Shown here piece after piece: positions 16,501 through 31,500 of a stretch of 64,000 nt of DNA (the first letter of the stretch is position 1; every line of letters begins with the position of its first letter). The DNA is from Gracilaria gracilis (lineage: Eukaryota; Rhodophyta; Florideophyceae; Gracilariales; Gracilariaceae), in NCBI GenBank assembly GCA_030374805.1, contig JARGSG010000119.1:117965-181964 (forward strand). The letters are read 5' to 3'. The translations under genes and the position numbers were made by a program. The notes below the pieces were generated by a model. The model saw only the letters and a list, made by a program, of their open reading frames with translations, made no database searches and had not been told where the DNA came from.

Positions 16501-19500
16501 TTTCTAGAAAATACCAGTTCAAAAATTACAATTTTGAGAATCTCATGCTACTCTCGTGGATATTGTATTACATTGCTATGCCGTACCCAATGCTTTCACT
16601 CTCTCCTCTGGTGCTTTTATGCTCCATGTTATCATCCAAACATAATGATCAGACGTCGCGTATGTTCCAAGAATAGTATTAATAGACATTGTAATCCACC
16701 TTCAACGGTATCTTGCACTCGGAATAATATTTTTGCGCACCACCGGCACTCTTCATTTGTACATGAAATTGCCTTAGCAAACTCGTTCCGGAATGTTGGT
16801 CGGACTGAGTGTTGAAACATGCCGCGAAACCATAACCAAAACAAAACCGCAGCCCGAAGCCCAAAGCCGTCTTCAATTCCACAGCATCTCTGTGAGCCCT
16901 GCCGCTTGTACAGCCTGTCAGAAGTACATCCAATGCGCGCCAAACTTCGGCGCCGTCGCTCTTGCACCGCTTGCGATCGCCCCGCGGAGGTCACCCATCA
17001 CGACCTTGTACGCCGCTCTTGTGCACTCTCTGCGCCATTGCGCTCCTGCTCCACCCATCAGGCTCCAATTTCCTATCTCCACTCCCCACTCTCCCCACCT
17101 TATTTTCATACGCCTCACCACGCCCATAACCTGCTTTCTTTTACACCAAAGTACCTACCAAAATCCGATTCTGTGCCCCAGCTCCAAAAGAATTTACACC
17201 CAACATTCGCACTCAGAGAACGCCTTCTCTCTATGTCAAATGTGTTGTACTAACTTCGAGGTGCAGTCATGTCGAGGCCCAGTCTCAATGTCGACATTGC
17301 CAATTTCTAGAAAATACCAGTTCAAAAATTACAATTTTGAGAATCTCATGCTACTCTCGTGGATATTGTATTACATTGCTATGCCGTACCCAATGCTTTC
17401 ACTCTCTCCTCTGGTGCTTTTATGCTCCATGTTATCATCCAAACATAATGATCAGACGTCGCGTATGTTCCAAGAATAGTATTAATAGACATTGTAATCC
17501 ACCTTCAACGGTATCTTGCACTCGGAATAATATTTTTGCGCACCACCGGCACTCTTCATTTGTACATGAAATTGCCTTAGCAAACTCGTTCCGGAATGTT
17601 GGTCGGACTGAGTGTTGAAACATGCCGCGAAACCATAACCAAAACAAAACCGCAGCCCGAAGCCCAAAGCCGTCTTCAATTCCACAGCATCTCTGTGAGC
17701 CCTGCCGCTTGTACAGCCTGTCAGAAGTACATCCAATGCGCGCCAAACTTCGGCGCCGTCGCTCTTGCACCGCTTGCGATCGCCCCGCGGAGGTCACCCA
17801 TCACGACCTTGTACGCCGCTCTTGTGCACTCTCTGCGCCATTGCGCTCCTGCTCCACCCATCAGGCTCCAATTTCCTATCTCCACTCCCCACTCTCCCCA
17901 CCTTATTTTCATACGCCTCACCACGCCCATAACCTGCTTTCTTTTACACCAAGGTACCTACCAAAATCCGATTCTGTGCCCCAGCTCCAAAAGAATTTAC
18001 ACCCAACATTCGCACTCAGAGAACGCCTTCTCTCTATGTCAAGTGTGTTGTACTAACTTCGAGGTGCAGTCATGTCGAGGCCCAGTCTCAATGTCGACAT
18101 TGCCAATTTCTAGAAAATACCAGTTCAAAAATTACAATTTTGAGAATCTCATGCTACTCTCGTGGATATTGTATTACATTGCTATGCCGTACCCAATGCT
18201 TTCACTCTCTCCTCTGGTGCTTTTATGCTCCATGTTATCATCCAAACATAATGATCAGACGTCGCGTATGTTCCAAGAATAGTATTAATAGACATTGTAA
18301 TCCACCTTCAACGGTATCTTGCACTCGGAATAATATTTTTGCGCACCACCGGCACTCTTCATTTGTACATGAAATCGCCTTAGCAAACTCGTTCCGGAAT
18401 GTTGGTCGGACTGAGTGTTGAAACATGCCGCGAAACCATAACCAAAACAAAACCGCAGCCCGAAGCCCAAAGCCGTCTTCAATTCCACAGCATCTCTGTG
18501 AGCCCTGCCGCTTGTACAGCCTGTCAGAAGTACATCCAATGCGCGCCAAACTTCGGCGCCGTCGCTCTTGCACCGCTTGCGATCGCCCCGCGGAGGTCAC
18601 CCATCACGACCTTGTACGCCGCTCTTGTGCACTCTCTGCGCCATTGCGCTCCTGCTCCACCCATCAGGCTCCAATTTCCTATCTCCACTCCCCACTCTCC
18701 CCACCTTATTTTCATACCCCTCACCACGCCCATAACCTGCTTTCTTTTACACCAAGGTACCTACCAAAATCCGATTCTGTGCCCCAGCTCCAAAAGAATT
18801 TACACCCAACATTCGCACTCAGAGAACGCATTCTCTCTATGTCAAGTGTGTTGTACTAACTTCGAGGTGCAGTCATGTCGAGGCCCAGTCTCAATGTCGA
18901 CATTGCCAATTTCTAGAAAATACCAGTTCAAAAATTACAATTTTGAGAATCTCATGCTACTCTCGTGGATATTGTATTACATTGCTATGCCGTACCCAAT
19001 GCTTTCACTCTCTCCTCTGGTGCTTTTATGCTCCATGTTATCATCCAAACATAATGATCAGACGTCGCGTATGTTCCAAGAATAGTATTAATAGACATTG
19101 TAATCCACCTTCAACGGTATCTTGCACTCGGAATAATATTTTTGCGCACCACCGGCACTCTTCATTTGTACATGAAATCGCCTTAGCAAACTCGTTCCGG
19201 AATGTTGGTCGGACTGAGTGTTGAAACATGCCGCGAAACCATAACCAAAACAAAACCGCAGCCCGAAGCCCAAAGCCGTCTTCAATTCCACAGCATCTCT
19301 GTGAGCCCTGCCGCTTGTACAGCCTGTCAGAAGCACATCCAATGCGCGCCAAACTTCGGCGCCGTCGCTCTTGCACCGCTTGCGATCGCCCCGCGGAGGT
19401 CACCCATCACGACCTTGTACGCCGCTCTTGTGCACTCTCTGCGCCATTGCGCTCCTGCTCCACCCATCAGGCTCCAATTTCCTATCTCCACTCCCCACTC

Positions 19501-22500
19501 TCCCCACCTTATTTTCATACGCCTCACCACGCCCATAACCTGCTTTCTTTTACACCAAAGTACCTACCAAAATCCGATTCTGTGCCCCAGCTCCAAAAGA
19601 ATTTACACCCAACATTCGCACTCAGAGAACGCCTTCTCTCTATGTCAAGTGTGTTGTACTAACTTCGAGGTGCAGTCATGTCGAGGCCCAGTCTCAATGT
19701 CGACATTGCCAATTTCTAGAAAATACCAGTTCAAAAATTACAATTTTGAGAATCTCATGCTACTCTCGTGGATATTGTATTACATTGCTATGCCGTACCC
19801 AATGCTTTCACTCTCTCCTCTGGTGCTTTTATGCTCCATGTTATCATCCAAACATAATGATCAGACGTCGCGTATGTTCCAAGAATAGTATTAATAGACA
19901 TTGTAATCCACCTTCAACGGTATCTTGCACTCGGAATAATATTTTTGCGCACCACCGGCACTCTTCATTTGTACATGAAATCGCCTTAGCAAACTCGTTC
20001 CGGAATGTTGGTCGGACTGAGTGTTGAAACATGCCGCGAAACCATAACCAAAACAAAACCGCAGCCCGAAGCCCAAAGCCGTCTTCAATTCCACAGCATC
20101 TCTGTGAGCCCTGCCGCTTGTACAGCCTGTCAGAAGTACATCCAATGCGCGCCAAACTTCGGCGCCGTCGCTCTTGCACCGCTTGCGATCGCCCCGCGGA
20201 GGTCACCCATCACGACCTTGTACGCCGCTCTTGTGCACTCTCTGCGCCATTGCGCTCCTGCTCCACCCATCAGGCTCCAATTTCCTATCTCCACTCCCCA
20301 CTCTCCCCACCTTATTTTCATACGCCTCACCACGCCCATAACCTGCTTTCTTTTACACCAAAGTACCTACCAAAATCCGATTCTGTGCCCCAGCTCCAAA
20401 AGAATTTACACCCAACATTCGCACTCAGAGAATCCCTTCTCTCTATGTCAAGTGTGTTGTACTAACTTCGAGGTGCAGTCATGTCGAGGCCCAGTCTCAA
20501 TGTCGACATTGCCAATTTCTAGAAAATACCAGTTCAAAAATTACAATTTTGAGAATCTCATGCTACTCTCGTGGATATTGTATTACATTGCTATGCCGTA
20601 CCCAATGCTTTCACTCTCTCCTCTGGTGCTTTTATGCTCCATGTTATCATCCAAACATAATGATCAGACGTCGCGTATGTTCCAAGAATAGTATTAATAG
20701 ACATTGTAATCCACCTTCAACGGTATCTTGCACTCGGAATAATATTTTTGCGCACCACCGGCACTCTTCATTTGTACATGAAATTGCCTTAGCAAACTCG
20801 TTCCGGAATGTTGGTCGGACTGAGTGTTGAAACATGCCGCGAAACCATAACCAAAACAAAACCGCAGCCCGAAGCCCAAAGCCGTCTTCAATTCCACAGC
20901 ATCTCTGTGAGCCCTGCCGCTTGTACAGCCTGTCAGAAGTACATCCAATGCGCGCCAAACTTCGGCGCCGTCGCTCTTGCACCGCTTGCGATCGCCCCGC
21001 GGAGGTCACCCATCACGACCTTGTACGCCGCTCTTGTGCACTCTCTGCGCCATTGCGCTCCTGCTCCACCCATCAGGCTCCAATTTCCTATCTCCACTCC
21101 CCACTCTCCCCACCTTATTTTCATACGCCTCACCACGCCCATAACCTGCTTTCTTTTACACCAAAGTACCTACCAAAATCCGATTCTGTGCCCCAGCTCC
21201 AAAAGAATTTACACCCAACATTCGCACTCAGAGAACCCCTTCTCTCTATGTCAAGTGTGTTGTACTAACTTCGAGGTGCAGTCATGTCGAGGCCCAGTCT
21301 CAATGTCGACATTGCCAATTTCTAGAAAATACCAGTTCAAAAATTACAATTTTGAGAATCTCATGCTACTCTCGTGGATATTGTATTACATTGCTATGCC
21401 GTACCCAATGCTTTCACTCTCTCCTCTGGTGCTTTTATGCTCCATGTTATCATCCAAACATAATGATCAGACGTCGCGTATGTTCCAAGAATAGTATTAA
21501 TAGACATTGTAATCCACCTTCAACGGTATCTTGCACTCGGAATAATATTTTTGCGCACCACCGGCACTCTTCATTTGTACATGAAATCGCCTTAGCAAAC
21601 TCGTTCCGGAATGTTGGTCGGACTGAGTGTTGAAACATGCCGCGAAACCATAACCAAAACAAAACCGCAGCCCGAAGCCCAAAGCCGTCTTCAATTCCAC
21701 AGCATCTCTGTGAGCCCTGCCGCTTGTACAGCCTGTCAGAAGTACATCCAATGCGCGCCAAACTTCGGCGCCGTCGCTCTTGCACCGCTTGCGATCGCCC
21801 CGCGGAGGTCACCCATCACGACCTTGTACGCCGCTCTTGTGCACTCTCTGCGCCATTGCGCTCCTGCTCCACCCATCAGGCTCCAATTTCCTATCTCCAC
21901 TCCCCACTCTCCCCACCTTATTTTCATACCCCTCACCACGCCCATAACCTGCTTTCTTTTACACCAAGGTACCTACCAAAATCCGATTCTGTGCCCCAGC
22001 TCCAAAAGAATTTACACCCAACATTCGCACTCAGAGAACGCATTCTCTCTATGTCAAGTGTGTTGTACTAACTTCGAGGTGCAGTCATGTCGAGGCCCAG
22101 TCTCAATGTCGACATTGCCAATTTCTAGAAAATACCAGTTCAAAAAATTACAATTTTGAGAATCTCATGCTACTCTCGTGGATATTGTATTACATTGCTA
22201 TGCCGTACCCAATGCTTTCACTCTCTCCTCTGGTGCTTTTATGCTCCATGTTATCATCCAAACATAATGATCAGACGTCGCGTATGTTCCAAGAATAGTA
22301 TTAATAGACATTGTAATCCACCTTCAACGGTATCTTGCACTCGGAATAATATTTTTGCGCACCACCGGCACTCTTCATTTGTACATGAAATCGCCTTAGC
22401 AAACTCGTTCCGGAATGTTGGTCGGACTGAGTGTTGAAACATGCCGCGAAACCATAACCAAAACAAAACCGCAGCCCGAAGCCCAAAGCCGTCTTCAATT

Positions 22501-25500
22501 CCACAGCATCTCTGTGAGCCCTGCCGCTTGTACAGCCTGTCAGAAGCACATCCAATGCGCGCCAAACTTCGGCGCCGTCGCTCTTGCACCGCTTGCGATC
22601 GCCCCGCGGAGGTCACCCATCACGACCTTGTACGCCGCTCTTGTGCACTCTCTGCGCCATTGCGCTCCTGCTCCACCCATCAGGCTCCAATTTCCTATCT
22701 CCACTCCCCACTCTCCCCACCTTATTTTCATACGCCTCACCACGCCCATAACCTGCTTTCTTTTACACCAAAGTACCTACCAAAATCCGATTCTGTGCCC
22801 CAGCTCCAAAAGAATTTACACCCAACATTCGCACTCAGAGAACGCCTTCTCTCTATGTCAAATGTGTTGTACTAACTTCGAGGTGCAGTCATGTCGAGGC
22901 CCAGTCTCAATGTCGACATTGCCAATTTCTAGAAAATACCAGTTCAAAAATTACAATTTTGAGAATCTCATGCTACTCTCGTGGATATTGTATTACATTG
23001 CTATGCCGTACCCAATGCTTTCACTCTCTCCTCTGGTGCTTTTATGCTCCATGTTATCATCCAAACATAATGATCAGACGTCGCGTATGTTCCAAGAATA
23101 GTATTAATAGACATTGTAATCCCACCTTCAACGGTATCTTGCACTCGGAATAATATTTTTGCGCACCACCGGCACTCTTCATTTGTACATGAAATCGCCT
23201 TAGCAAACTCGTTCCGGAATGTTGGTCGGACTGAGTGTTGAAACATGCCGCGAAACCATAACCAAAACAAAACCGCAGCCCGAAGCCCAAAGCCGTCTTC
23301 AATTCCACAGCATCTCTGTGAGCCCTGCCGCTTGTACAGCCTGTCAGAAGTACATCCAATGCGCGCCAAACTTCGGCGCCGTCGCTCTTGCACCGCTTGC
23401 GATCGCCCCGCGGAGGTCACCCATCACGACCTTGTACGCCGCTCTTGTGCACTCTCTGCGCCATTGCGCTCCTGCTCCACCCATCAGGCTCCAATTTCCT
23501 ATCTCCACTCCCCACTCTCCCCACCTTATTTTCATACGCCTCACCACGCCCATAACCTGCTTTCTTTTACACCAAAGTACCTACCAAAATCCGATTCTGT
23601 GCCCCAGCTCCAAAAGAATTTACACCCAACATTCGCACTCAGAGAACGCCTTCTCTCTATGTCAAGTGTGTTGTACTAACTTCGAGGTGCAGTCATGTCG
23701 AGGCCCAGTCTCAATGTCGACATTGCCAATTTCTAGAAAATACCAGTTCAAAAATTACAATTTTGAGAATCTCATGCTACTCTCGTGGATATTGTATTAC
23801 ATTGCTATGCCGTACCCAATGCTTTCACTCTCTCCTCTGGTGCTTTTATGCTCCATGTTATCATCCAAACATAATGATCAGACGTCGCGTATGTTCCAAG
23901 AATAGTATTAATAGACATTGTAATCCACCTTCAACGGTATCTTGCACTCGGAATAATATTTTTGCGCACCACCGGCACTCTTCATTTGTACATGAAATCG
24001 CCTTAGCAAACTCGTTCCGGAATGTTGGTCGGACTGAGTGTTGAAACATGCCGCGAAACCATAACCAAAACAAAACCGCAGCCCGAAGCCCAAAGCCGTC
24101 TTCAATTCCACAGCATCTCTGTGAGCCCTGCCGCTTGTACAGCCTGTCAGAAGTACATCCAATGCGCGCCAAACTTCGGCGCCGTCGCTCTTGCACCGCT
24201 TGCGATCGCCCCGCGGAGGTCACCCATCACGACCTTGTACGCCGCTCTTGTGCACTCTCTGCGCCATTGCGCTCCTGCTCCACCCATCAGGCTCCAATTT
24301 CCTATCTCCACTCCCCACTCTCCCCACCTTATTTTCATACGCCTCACCACGCCCATAACCTGCTTTCTTTTACACCAAGGTACCTACCAAAATCCGATTC
24401 TGTGCCCCAGCTCCAAAAGAATTTACACCCAACATTCGCACTCAGAGAACGCCTTCTCTCTATGTCAAGTGTGTTGTACTAACTTCGAGGTGCAGTCATG
24501 TCGTGGCCCAGTCTCAATGTCGACATTGCCAATTTCTAGAAAATACCAGTTCAAAAATTACAATTTTGAGAATCTCATGCTACTCTCGTGGATATTGTAT
24601 TACATTGCTATGCCGTACCCAATGCTTTCACTCTCTCCTCTGGTGCTTTTATGCTCCATGTTATCATCCAAACATAATGATCAGACGTCGCGTATGTTCC
24701 AAGAATAGTATTAATAGACATTGTAATCCACCTTCAACGGTATCTTGCACTCGGAATAATATTTTTGCGCACCACCGGCACTCTTCATTTGTACATGAAA
24801 TTGCCTTAGCAAACTCGTTCCGGAATGTTGGTCGGACTGAGTGTTGAAACATGCCGCGAAACCATAACCAAAACAAAACCGCAGCCCGAAGCCCAAAGCC
24901 GTCTTCAATTCCACAGCATCTCTGTGAGCCCTGCCGCTTGTACAGCCTGTCAGAAGTACATCCAATGCGCGCCAAACTTCGGCGCCGTCGCTCTTGCACC
25001 GCTTGCGATCGCCCCGCGGAGGTCACCCATCACGACCTTGTACGCCGCTCTTGTGCACTCTCTGCGCCATTGCGCTCCTGCTCCACCCATCAGGCTCCAA
25101 TTTCCTATCTCCACTCCCCACTCTCCCCACCTTATTTTCATACGCCTCACCACGCCCATAACCTGCTTTCTTTTACACCAAAGTACCTACCAAAATCCGA
25201 TTCTGTGCCCCAGCTCCAAAAGAATTTACACCCAACATTCGCACTCAGAGAACCCCTTCTCTCTATGTCAAGTGTGTTGTACTAACTTCGAGGTGCAGTC
25301 ATGTCGAGGCCCAGTCTCAATGTCGACATTGCCAATTTCTAGAAAATACCAGTTCAAAAATTACAATTTTGAGAATCTCATGCTACTCTCGTGGATATTG
25401 TATTACATTGCTATGCCGTACCCAATGCTTTCACTCTCTCCTCTGGTGCTTTTATGCTCCATGTTATCATCCAAACATAATGATCAGACGTCGCGTATGT

Positions 25501-28500
25501 TCCAAGAATAGTATTAATAGACATTGTAATCCACCTTCAACGGTATCTTGCACTCGGAATAATATTTTTGCGCACCACCGGCACTCTTCATTTGTACATG
25601 AAATTGCCTTAGCAAACTCGTTCCGGAATGTTGGTCGGACTGAGTGTTGAAACATGCCGCGAAACCATAACCAAAACAAAACCGCAGCCCGAAGCCCAAA
25701 GCCGTCTTCAATTCCACAGCATCTCTGTGAGCCCTGCCGCTTGTACAGCCTGTCAGAAGTACATCCAATGCGCGCCAAACTTCGGCGCCGTCGCTCTTGC
25801 ACCGCTTGCGATCGCCCCGCGGAGGTCACCCATCACGACCTTGTACGCCGCTCTTGTGCACTCTCTGCGCCATTGCGCTCCTGCTCCACCCATCAGGCTC
25901 CAATTTCCTATCTCCACTCCCCACTCTCCCCACCTTATTTTCATACGCCTCACCACGCCCATAACCTGCTTTCTTTTACACCAAGGTACCTACCAAAATC
26001 CGATTCTGTGCCCCAGCTCCAAAAGAATTTACACCCAACATTCGCACTCAGAGAACGCCTTCTCTCTATGTCAAGTGTGTTGTACTAACTTCGAGGTGCA
26101 GTCATGTCGAGGCCCAGTCTCAATGTCGACATTGCCAATTTCTAGAAAATACCAGTTCAAAAATTACAATTTTGAGAATCTCATGCTACTCTCGTGGATA
26201 TTGTATTACATTGCTATGCCGTACCCAATGCTTTCACTCTCTCCTCTGGTGCTTTTATGCTCCATGTTATCATCCAAACATAATGATCAGACGTCGCGTA
26301 TGTTCCAAGAATAGTATTAATAGACATTGTAATCCACCTTCAACGGTATCTTGCACTCGGAATAATATTTTTGCGCACCACCGGCACTCTTCATTTGTAC
26401 ATGAAATCGCCTTAGCAAACTCGTTCCGGAATGTTGGTCGGACTGAGTGTTGAAACATGCCGCGAAACCATAACCAAAACAAAACCGCAGCCCGAAGCCC
26501 AAAGCCGTCTTCAATTCCACAGCATCTCTGTGAGCCCTGCCGCTTGTACAGCCTGTCAGAAGTACATCCAATGCGCGCCAAACTTCGGCGCCGTCGCTCT
26601 TGCACCGCTTGCGATCGCCCCGCGGAGGTCACCCATCACGACCTTGTACGCCGCTCTTGTGCACTCTCTGCGCCATTGCGCTCCTGCTCCACCCATCAGG
26701 CTCCAATTTCCTATCTCCACTCCCCACTCTCCCCACCTTATTTTCATACCCCTCACCACGCCCATAACCTGCTTTCTTTTACACCAAGGTACCTACCAAA
26801 ATCCGATTCTGTGCCCCAGCTCCAAAAGAATTTACACCCAACATTCGCACTCAGAGAACGCATTCTCTCTATGTCAAGTGTGTTGTACTAACTTCGAGGT
26901 GCAGTCATGTCGAGGCCCAGTCTCAATGTCGACATTGCCAATTTCTAGAAAATACCAGTTCAAAAATTACAATTTTGAGAATCTCATGCTACTCTCGTGG
27001 ATATTGTATTACATTGCTATGCCGTACCCAATGCTTTCACTCTCTCCTCTGGTGCTTTTATGCTCCATGTTATCATCCAAACATAATGATCAGACGTCGC
27101 GTATGTTCCAAGAATAGTATTAATAGACATTGTAATCCACCTTCAACGGTATCTTGCACTCGGAATAATATTTTTGCGCACCACCGGCACTCTTCATTTG
27201 TACATGAAATCGCCTTAGCAAACTCGTTCCGGAATGTTGGTCGGACTGAGTGTTGAAACATGCCGCGAAACCATAACCAAAACAAAACCGCAGCCCGAAG
27301 CCCAAAGCCGTCTTCAATTCCACAGCATCTCTGTGAGCCCTGCCGCTTGTACAGCCTGTCAGAAGCACATCCAATGCGCGCCAAACTTCGGCGCCGTCGC
27401 TCTTGCACCGCTTGCGATCGCCCCGCGGAGGTCACCCATCACGACCTTGTACGCCGCTCTTGTGCACTCTCTGCGCCATTGCGCTCCTGCTCCACCCATC
27501 AGGCTCCAATTTCCTATCTCCACTCCCCACTCTCCCCACCTTATTTTCATACGCCTCACCACGCCCATAACCTGCTTTCTTTTACACCAAAGTACCTACC
27601 AAAATCCGATTCTGTGCCCCAGCTCCAAAAGAATTTACACCCAACATTCGCACTCAGAGAACGCCTTCTCTCTATGTCAAGTGTGTTGTACTAACTTCGA
27701 GGTGCAGTCATGTCGAGGCCCAGTCTCAATGTCGACATTGCCAATTTCTAGAAAATACCAGTTCAAAAATTACAATTTTGAGAATCTCATGCTACTCTCG
27801 TGGATATTGTATTACATTGCTATGCCGTACCCAATGCTTTCACTCTCTCCTCTGGTGCTTTTATGCTCCATGTTATCATCCAAACATAATGATCAGACGT
27901 CGCGTATGTTCCAAGAATAGTATTAATAGACATTGTAATCCACCTTCAACGGTATCTTGCACTCGGAATAATATTTTTGCGCACCACCGGCACTCTTCAT
28001 TTGTACATGAAATCGCCTTAGCAAACTCGTTCCGGAATGTTGGTCGGACTGAGTGTTGAAACATGCCGCGAAACCATAACCAAAACAAAACCGCAGCCCG
28101 AAGCCCAAAGCCGTCTTCAATTCCACAGCATCTCTGTGAGCCCTGCCGCTTGTACAGCCTGTCAGAAGTACATCCAATGCGCGCCAAACTTCGGCGCCGT
28201 CGCTCTTGCACCGCTTGCGATCGCCCCGCGGAGGTCACCCATCACGACCTTGTACGCCGCTCTTGTGCACTCTCTGCGCCATTGCGCTCCTGCTCCACCC
28301 ATCAGGCTCCAATTTCCTATCTCCACTCCCCACTCTCCCCACCTTATTTTCATACGCCTCACCACGCCCATAACCTGCTTTCTTTTACACCAAAGTACCT
28401 ACCAAAATCCGATTCTGTGCCCCAGCTCCAAAAGAATTTACACCCAACATTCGCACTCAGAGAATCCCTTCTCTCTATGTCAAGTGTGTTGTACTAACTT

Positions 28501-31500
28501 CGAGGTGCAGTCATGTCGAGGCCCAGTCTCAATGTCGACATTGCCAATTTCTAGAAAATACCAGTTCAAAAATTACAATTTTGAGAATCTCATGCTACTC
28601 TCGTGGATATTGTATTACATTGCTATGCCGTACCCAATGCTTTCACTCTCTCCTCTGGTGCTTTTATGCTCCATGTTATCATCCAAACATAATGATCAGA
28701 CGTCGCGTATGTTCCAAGAATAGTATTAATAGACATTGTAATCCACCTTCAACGGTATCTTGCACTCGGAATAATATTTTTGCGCACCACCGGCACTCTT
28801 CATTTGTACATGAAATTGCCTTAGCAAACTCGTTCCGGAATGTTGGTCGGACTGAGTGTTGAAACATGCCGCGAAACCATAACCAAAACAAAACCGCAGC
28901 CCGAAGCCCAAAGCCGTCTTCAATTCCACAGCATCTCTGTGAGCCCTGCCGCTTGTACAGCCTGTCAGAAGTACATCCAATGCGCGCCAAACTTCGGCGC
29001 CGTCGCTCTTGCACCGCTTGCGATCGCCCCGCGGAGGTCACCCATCACGACCTTGTACGCCGCTCTTGTGCACTCTCTGCGCCATTGCGCTCCTGCTCCA
29101 CCCATCAGGCTCCAATTTCCTATCTCCACTCCCCACTCTCCCCACCTTATTTTCATACGCCTCACCACGCCCATAACCTGCTTTCTTTTACACCAAAGTA
29201 CCTACCAAAATCCGATTCTGTGCCCCAGCTCCAAAAGAATTTACACCCAACATTCGCACTCAGAGAACCCCTTCTCTCTATGTCAAGTGTGTTGTACTAA
29301 CTTCGAGGTGCAGTCATGTCGAGGCCCAGTCTCAATGTCGACATTGCCAATTTCTAGAAAATACCAGTTCAAAAATTACAATTTTGAGAATCTCATGCTA
29401 CTCTCGTGGATATTGTATTACATTGCTATGCCGTACCCAATGCTTTCACTCTCTCCTCTGGTGCTTTTATGCTCCATGTTATCATCCAAACATAATGATC
29501 AGACGTCGCGTATGTTCCAAGAATAGTATTAATAGACATTGTAATCCACCTTCAACGGTATCTTGCACTCGGAATAATATTTTTGCGCACCACCGGCACT
29601 CTTCATTTGTACATGAAATCGCCTTAGCAAACTCGTTCCGGAATGTTGGTCGGACTGAGTGTTGAAACATGCCGCGAAACCATAACCAAAACAAAACCGC
29701 AGCCCGAAGCCCAAAGCCGTCTTCAATTCCACAGCATCTCTGTGAGCCCTGCCGCTTGTACAGCCTGTCAGAAGTACATCCAATGCGCGCCAAACTTCGG
29801 CGCCGTCGCTCTTGCACCGCTTGCGATCGCCCCGCGGAGGTCACCCATCACGACCTTGTACGCCGCTCTTGTGCACTCTCTGCGCCATTGCGCTCCTGCT
29901 CCACCCATCAGGCTCCAATTTCCTATCTCCACTCCCCACTCTCCCCACCTTATTTTCATACCCCTCACCACGCCCATAACCTGCTTTCTTTTACACCAAG
30001 GTACCTACCAAAATCCGATTCTGTGCCCCAGCTCCAAAAGAATTTACACCCAACATTCGCACTCAGAGAACGCATTCTCTCTATGTCAAGTGTGTTGTAC
30101 TAACTTCGAGGTGCAGTCATGTCGAGGCCCAGTCTCAATGTCGACATTGCCAATTTCTAGAAAATACCAGTTCAAAAATTACAATTTTGAGAATCTCATG
30201 CTACTCTCGTGGATATTGTATTACATTGCTATGCCGTACCCAATGCTTTCACTCTCTCCTCTGGTGCTTTTATGCTCCATGTTATCATCCAAACATAATG
30301 ATCAGACGTCGCGTATGTTCCAAGAATAGTATTAATAGACATTGTAATCCACCTTCAACGGTATCTTGCACTCGGAATAATATTTTTGCGCACCACCGGC
30401 ACTCTTCATTTGTACATGAAATCGCCTTAGCAAACTCGTTCCGGAATGTTGGTCGGACTGAGTGTTGAAACATGCCGCGAAACCATAACCAAAACAAAAC
30501 CGCAGCCCGAAGCCCAAAGCCGTCTTCAATTCCACAGCATCTCTGTGAGCCCTGCCGCTTGTACAGCCTGTCAGAAGCACATCCAATGCGCGCCAAACTT
30601 CGGCGCCGTCGCTCTTGCACCGCTTGCGATCGCCCCGCGGAGGTCACCCATCACGACCTTGTACGCCGCTCTTGTGCACTCTCTGCGCCATTGCGCTCCT
30701 GCTCCACCCATCAGGCTCCAATTTCCTATCTCCACTCCCCACTCTCCCCACCTTATTTTCATACGCCTCACCACGCCCATAACCTGCTTTCTTTTACACC
30801 AAAGTACCTACCAAAATCCGATTCTGTGCCCCAGCTCCAAAAGAATTTACACCCAACATTCGCACTCAGAGAACGCCTTCTCTCTATGTCAAGTGTGTTG
30901 TACTAACTTCGAGGTGCAGTCATGTCGAGGCCCAGTCTCAATGTCGACATTGCCAATTTCTAGAAAATACCAGTTCAAAAATTACAATTTTGAGAATCTC
31001 ATGCTACTCTCGTGGATATTGTATTACATTGCTATGCCGTACCCAATGCTTTCACTCTCTCCTCTGGTGCTTTTATGCTCCATGTTATCATCCAAACATA
31101 ATGATCAGACGTCGCGTATGTTCCAAGAATAGTATTAATAGACATTGTAATCCACCTTCAACGGTATCTTGCACTCGGAATAATATTTTTGCGCACCACC
31201 GGCACTCTTCATTTGTACATGAAATTGCCTTAGCAAACTCGTTCCGGAATGTTGGTCGGACTGAGTGTTGAAACATGCCGCGAAACCATAACCAAAACAA
31301 AACCGCAGCCCGAAGCCCAAAGCCGTCTTCAATTCCACAGCATCTCTGTGAGCCCTGCCGCTTGTACAGCCTGTCAGAAGTACATCCAATGCGCGCCAAA
31401 CTTCGGCGCCGTCGCTCTTGCACCGCTTGCGATCGCCCCGCGGAGGTCACCCATCACGACCTTGTACGCCGCTCTTGTGCACTCTCTGCGCCATTGCGCT

